A stretch of DNA of 64,000 nucleotides from CAYNNQ01 sp964398785 (GTDB taxonomy: Bacteria; Desulfobacterota; Desulfovibrionia; Desulfovibrionales; Desulfonatronovibrionaceae): assembly GCA_964398785.1 (NCBI GenBank), contig CAYNNQ010000009.1, positions 15,181 through 79,180 on the forward strand. The letters run 5' to 3'. A model generated the notes under the pieces. It was not told where the DNA came from and searched no databases. It saw nothing but the letters and a program-made list of their open reading frames with translations. Shown here piece after piece: positions 60,404 to 64,000 of this stretch (the stretch's first letter is position 1; each line of letters starts with the position of its first letter). Made by a program: the position numbers and the translations under genes.

Positions 60404-61411
60404 ATGCGTTTTATAGATGAAGCAAATATAGTGGTCCGTTCTGGACAGGGAGGGAATGGTTGCGTTTCCTTTCGTCGGGAGAGGTTCGTGCCCAAGGGAG
60501 GGCCTGACGGCGGAGACGGCGGAAAGGGAGGGGATGTTTTTTTTGTAGCCGATTCCGGGAAGCATACTCTGTATGATCTTACTTACAAGCGCTTGTATGC
60601 GGCCGAGAAGGGTCAGCCGGGTATGGGAAGCCAGAAATTCGGGCCGGGGGGCAATGATCTGTATATACCTGTTCCCATGGGCACTCAGGTCTTCGAGCAA
60701 GGCGGAGGAGATGAAGATGTTCTTCTGGCCGACTTGTCCACAGATGGGCAAATGTATAAAGTGCTTAGCGGAGGACGGGGAGGGAAAGGCAATGAGCATT
60801 TTAAATCCTCCACAATGCGCACTCCGCGGTTTGCCCAGTCCGGAGAAGATGGGGCGGAGAAAAGTGTTAAGCTGGTCTTGAAAATCATTGCCGACATAGG
60901 TCTGATAGGTTTACCCAATGCGGGCAAGTCCACTCTGATTTCCCGGATTTCCGCCGCCAGGCCCAAAATTGCCCCCTATCCCTTCACTACAGTGACCCCT
61001 GCTTTGGGAGTGGTATTTGATGACGTGGGGCATAAGATGACTGTAGCCGATATCCCCGGCCTTATAGAAGGTGCTCATCAGGGGGAGGGGTTGGGAGATA
61101 GGTTTCTCAGGCATGTGGAGAGGGCTAAGGCCCTGGTGCATGTGCTCAGTGCGGAAGATGTGGTAACCGAGGATATTAAAGCGGGATTCGCTTTGATAAA
61201 CGAGGAGTTGGCCGGTTTTGATCCTTCGTTGAGGGAAAAGGAGCAGATTCTGGTCCTGAACAAGATCGATACCTTGACTGAAAAACAACGGCAAACACTG
61301 GTCGCAAATGCAGAAGAGCAGGGGGTCAGGTTGTATTTTATATCCGCCTTGAATGGTGCGGGGGTGGATGAGTTGCTTGAAAGGATGTGGACGTGTCTGG
61401 GAATTTTTTGA
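60404..61411 (+). CDS. obgE: GTPase Obg (CgtA)
   Basis: 335 residues. The glycine-rich Obg domain 'MRFIDEANIVVRSGQGGNGCVSFRRE' and 'GPDGGDGGKGGDVFFVAD' is followed by the G domain: 'IGLPNAGKSTLIS' (G1), 'PFTTVTPALG' (G2), 'DIPGLIEGAHQGEGLG' (G3), 'NKIDT' (G4) and 'ISALNG' (G5). Ribosome-assembly and stress GTPase. Confidence 0.97.
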   Translation: MRFIDEANIVVRSGQGGNGCVSFRRERFVPKGGPDGGDGGKGGDVFFVADSGKHTLYDLTYKRLYAAEKGQPGMGSQKFGPGGNDLYIPVPMGTQVFEQGGGDEDVLLADLSTDGQMYKVLSGGRGGKGNEHFKSSTMRTPRFAQSGEDGAEKSVKLVLKIIADIGLIGLPNAGKSTLISRISAARPKIAPYPFTTVTPALGVVFDDVGHKMTVADIPGLIEGAHQGEGLGDRFLRHVERAKALVHVLSAEDVVTEDIKAGFALINEELAGFDPSLREKEQILVLNKIDTLTEKQRQTLVANAEEQGVRLYFISALNGAGVDELLERMWTCLGIF

Positions 61412-61486
61412 TTACCGCAGAGGTGGGGAATGTTCAAGAAGGCTTGGAGAAAGCGGTGAACAATTGCATTTGGGGCTGGTTAAGGT

Positions 61487-62644
61487 ATGGAAGATAAAAA
61501 AAAGGCAGATCCCGGTGTGCGGGAAGGGATTTTAAAGGAGGCCAAAAGGATTGTCCTTAAAGTGGGCAGTGCGGTACTGACAGACCGTGAAGGCCTGGAT
61601 TTGCGTGTAGTCAATCGGCTGGCGGATCAGATAGCTTTGCTCCAGGACCAGGGGCGGGAAGTTGTTTTGGTTTCCTCCGGGGCTGTGGCTGCGGGACGCG
61701 GGGAAATGCGCGCTCATCCTCTGGCGGAGAGCCTACGCTACAAGCAGGCTGTTTCCGCAGTAGGGCAGAGTCGTTTGATGCATGCATACGACGAGGCCTT
61801 TGCCCGCTATGGAAAAACAACCGCCCAGGTACTGCTTACTCGTGAAGATTTGAAAAGCAGGGAAAGATTCTTGAATGCCAGAAACACCATGCTTCAGCTA
61901 TTGCAGTGGCATATTATTCCCGTGGTCAACGAAAATGATACAGTGGCCGTGCAGGAGCTCAAATTCGGGGACAACGATGCCCTGGCCAGTCTGGTGTTGA
62001 ACCTGGTGGAGGCGGATCTGTTTGTCAATCTGACTTCAGCGGAGGGGGTGTTTGATAAAAATCCCGAGGAAAGTACTGATGCCTGTCTAATCCCCGTAAT
62101 AGAGGACATATTTGCCCAGCCCGTAGAAGAAATGTGTTCGGGCAGGACCGTTCAGGGCGCGGGAGGGATGTACAGCAAACTGGTTTCTGCGCGCCGGGCG
62201 GCTCAGATCGGGGTCCCCACCCTTATTCTTTCCGGGCAACAGCGTTTCACCCTGGAAAAGGCTTTTGCCGGAGAAGAGTTGGGGACGTTAGTCCTGGCCG
62301 GCTCTCGATGCATAACCCGGCGTAAGTTCTGGCTGGCCTACAATCTGGATCCAGCCGGGGAAATCATCATTGATTCCGGAGCGGCCCGAGCTATACACGA
62401 CAGGGGGAAGAGCCTCTTGCCCGCAGGCATAGTGGAGGTGGGCGGAGAGTTCGGAAAGGGGGACATGGTCCGTCTTTTGGATGTGGATAAACGCCAATTG
62501 GGTGTGGGGCTGAGTAACTATGATTCCGCAGATTTGTCCCGGATCAAGGGACATAAGAGCGAGGAAACTCCGGAAATACTTGGGGACTCCCTGTATACGG
62601 AAGCGGTGCACCGGGATAATATGCTTTTGGATGCTGCGGTTTAG
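61487..62644 (+). CDS. proB: Glutamate 5-kinase
   Basis: 385 residues. The amino-acid kinase domain has 'RIVLKVGSAVLTDREG', 'VVLVSSGAVAAG', 'PVVNENDTVAVQELKFGDNDALASLV' and 'GAGGMYSKLVSARRA'. The C-terminal PUA domain starts at 'GEIIIDSGAARAIHDRGKSLLPAGIVEV'. First step of proline synthesis, also a route to an osmolyte. 76 bp after obgE. Confidence 0.97.
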   Translation: MEDKKKADPGVREGILKEAKRIVLKVGSAVLTDREGLDLRVVNRLADQIALLQDQGREVVLVSSGAVAAGRGEMRAHPLAESLRYKQAVSAVGQSRLMHAYDEAFARYGKTTAQVLLTREDLKSRERFLNARNTMLQLLQWHIIPVVNENDTVAVQELKFGDNDALASLVLNLVEADLFVNLTSAEGVFDKNPEESTDACLIPVIEDIFAQPVEEMCSGRTVQGAGGMYSKLVSARRAAQIGVPTLILSGQQRFTLEKAFAGEELGTLVLAGSRCITRRKFWLAYNLDPAGEIIIDSGAARAIHDRGKSLLPAGIVEVGGEFGKGDMVRLLDVDKRQLGVGLSNYDSADLSRIKGHKSEETPEILGDSLYTEAVHRDNMLLDAAV

Positions 62645-62793
62645 CCCCGCGTCGTGGTCCCATGTGGCCGGTGAAGTCTAGTTGGTACGGGGCACGCAGG
62701 TCTTGGATACAATGGCTCCGATGGAGGGAGTGGAATTTTTGTGTCTCCTTCGAGTGGTCCTTTCCAGCACTTAAGATTATATTGTGAGCTCTA

Positions 62794-62855
62794 GGCCTGT
62801 GGTTAAAAGCGTCCAAAATGATTTGGCGGGGAAGTCCATAGGTAACGCCAGAACC
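62794..62855 (+). repeat. Dispersed intergenic repeat, copy D
   Basis: 'GGCCTGTGGTTAAAAGCGTC' then 'CAAAATGATTTGGCGGGG' and 'GTCCATAGGTAACGCCAG'. It aligns with copy A with one single-base gap and beyond the core into 'AACCGGAT' (A: 'AACCGATT'). It lies between convergent proB and the DUF89 gene. 62645-62793 contains no other gene. Confidence 0.65.
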
Positions 62856-62865
62856 GGATACAGGA

Positions 62866-63717
62866 TCATATAAGTCGAAAGACCGAGGTGCCTATGGGTA
62901 GGTCCACAATGTTGGACACTACTTCACATTTGACTTTGAAGGCAAAATAAATCCCGCTTTTTTCCTCGCTCAGGGCCTCAAAATTGCCTTGTCCCTTGCT
63001 GATAACCACATCCGCCTCATCCATCCGCTGTAAAAAGTCCTTGGAGCACCTGGAAGTTACCGCTCCGGGACAATCCGACCCGCTGGAAAACACATTGCAG
63101 ATTTCCGTTAGGCCCACTTGGCGGGCATCCTCCATGGTGGCGTCATTCAGAATAGGAGTCCCGCGCACGGCATAATGTACTTGATGCCCGAGCCGATTCA
63201 ATTCTTTCACCAAGATGGTGTCCAGGGCTATTTCACCGGCATTGTCCCCTATGATTAAGACCTTTCCGGGGCGGCTCAGTTCATCCCGGAACCGTGGATA
63301 ATGGAGCTCCGCCCAGCGTGAGTCCTTTTCCGCATATAGCGCGGTCTGCCAGTCGAACTCCCTTCCCGCCCCTGCGTCCATATAGTTTCCGATTATGGAT
63401 AATCTAAGGGCAAAGAATATACGATCTTTTTCATTTTCCAGTTGGGAGATCACTTGGGGAAGGAGGTCCAAAACAGCGGCATTGGATTTTTCCTTGTACG
63501 CAGAAAAAGGGTCCTTTGTTCCGGATATCTCGGTTATCCGGGAGTACATTCCCCCTGCCAAGTGCGGCGGGGAGAGTCTGGTGTCCATGCGCGATATTTC
63601 CTCGGACACCGTGGCCAGAATTTGTCTTTGCTTTTCCGGGTTCTGGGGGGCTGTGAGGCGGGCACCGTTCAGGGCCTGACGCAGAAAGCAAGGCAGACAA
63701 TCGAGACGGGTATACAT
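62866..63717 (-). CDS. DUF89 / damage-control phosphatase family protein
   Basis: 283 residues. The N-terminal 'TRLDCLPCFLRQAL' has the CxxC of one DUF89 subfamily. 'MDAGAGREFDWQ', 'VLIIGDNAGEIALDTILVKEL', 'YAVRGTPILNDATMEDARQVG' and 'ADVVISKGQGNFEAL' are the metal/phosphate motifs. DUF89 proteins hydrolyse damaged phosphometabolites such as fructose-1-phosphate in their best-studied members; the substrate here is unknown. Confidence 0.92.
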   Translation of the reverse strand: MYTRLDCLPCFLRQALNGARLTAPQNPEKQRQILATVSEEISRMDTRLSPPHLAGGMYSRITEISGTKDPFSAYKEKSNAAVLDLLPQVISQLENEKDRIFFALRLSIIGNYMDAGAGREFDWQTALYAEKDSRWAELHYPRFRDELSRPGKVLIIGDNAGEIALDTILVKELNRLGHQVHYAVRGTPILNDATMEDARQVGLTEICNVFSSGSDCPGAVTSRCSKDFLQRMDEADVVISKGQGNFEALSEEKSGIYFAFKVKCEVVSNIVDLPIGTSVFRLI

Positions 63718-64000
63718 ATATAGCCTCCGTTTGGGAGATATTTAAGGAAGTAATCATGTTCATAAATGTGTTTAGGGCAAATGACAAGTTCGTCCACCCA
63801 GGTGGGAGTTATACATGTGTTTTCGGAACCTTGAATTTACAAGGACCGGCTTTAGTGGATCAAAGGGGTCTTAGCTTTATATCCGCATTTTATACTAAAA
63901 AAATAATATTGAATATCAGGGAACTATGACATATTTTTTATATTTCCCCCAAACCCAATTGACAATGGAGGGGAAATAGTTTTAGAGACGCGATTCCGTT
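63718..64000. other. Right-hand window end, no gene supported
   Basis: AT-rich 283 bp upstream of the DUF89 gene. A 56-codon frame from 63757 has no ribosome site or recognisable sequence. A TTGACA near 63959 has no matching -10. Confidence 0.4.

Noticed and set aside
63757..63927. 56-codon frame at the right end
   Set aside because: No ribosome site or recognisable sequence; AT-rich intergenic context.

Overview
The window reads as a contiguous piece of a chromosome from a sulfate-reducing-type deltaproteobacterium (Desulfobacterota). I infer order Desulfovibrionales from three things. The gene orders mreBCD-mrdA-rodA-bactofilin-atpF'FHAGDC-glmU and lysS-lolC-lolD-bamA-skp-lpxD-fabZ-lpxA-lpxI are typical of that group. 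There are two b-type ATP synthase subunits. Multihaem c-type cytochromes and a small single-cluster ferredoxin are also present. No database search was possible, so the family-level placement is inference. The sequence contains one 100-N assembly gap (14748-14847) inside a gene.

Layout. 1-4601 (minus): phosphodiesterase, UvrD/PcrA-like helicase, thiL and a truncated trmO. 4717-7983 (plus): tRNA-Leu(UAA), a small unknown gene and two tandem GT92-like glycosyltransferase paralogues. 8081-11812 (minus): a two-gene membrane redox module in which a cytochrome bd-like subunit is fused to eight c-type haem motifs. 12060-16721: PilZ protein, an M16 peptidase carrying the gap, then mgt and a radical SAM gene on the minus strand. 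16844-28498 (plus): rod-shape/peptidoglycan elongation genes, bactofilin and F1Fo ATP synthase (the a and c subunits must lie elsewhere). 28611-36885 (plus): glmU, zapB-like, zapA, 6S RNA, rny, ymdB-like, tyrS, ubiA-like, thrC. 37175-46924 (minus): nine tightly overlapping genes for lipid A synthesis, outer-membrane biogenesis, lipoprotein export and lysS. 47411-52555 (plus): glycine betaine ABC transporter proVWX, tRNA-Asn(GUU), a 5' fragment of a group II intron sitting exactly behind the tRNA terminator, class II aldolase and a small DUF1858-like protein. 52629-55547 (minus): ferredoxin and a degenerate GGDEF/TPR protein. 55747-62644 (plus): nitroreductase, metallo-hydrolase, glycosyltransferase, a possible UGA-containing small gene, flavoprotein, comF-like, rplU, rpmA, obgE, proB. 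62866-63717 (minus): DUF89 protein.

Most of the window is core housekeeping. The points that deserve attention are: (i) a 78-codon reading frame at 57956-58192 interrupted by one UGA, with a bacterial-SECIS-like hairpin 11 nt downstream; (ii) the bd-type/octahaem fusion and its CydA-like partner, which appear to divide the expected haem ligands between them; (iii) an apparently undescribed dispersed intergenic repeat of about 65-75 nt with four degenerate copies and a conserved stem; (iv) the group II intron relic; (v) an assembly artefact that, when collapsed by 155 bp, restores an intact 876-residue M16 peptidase.
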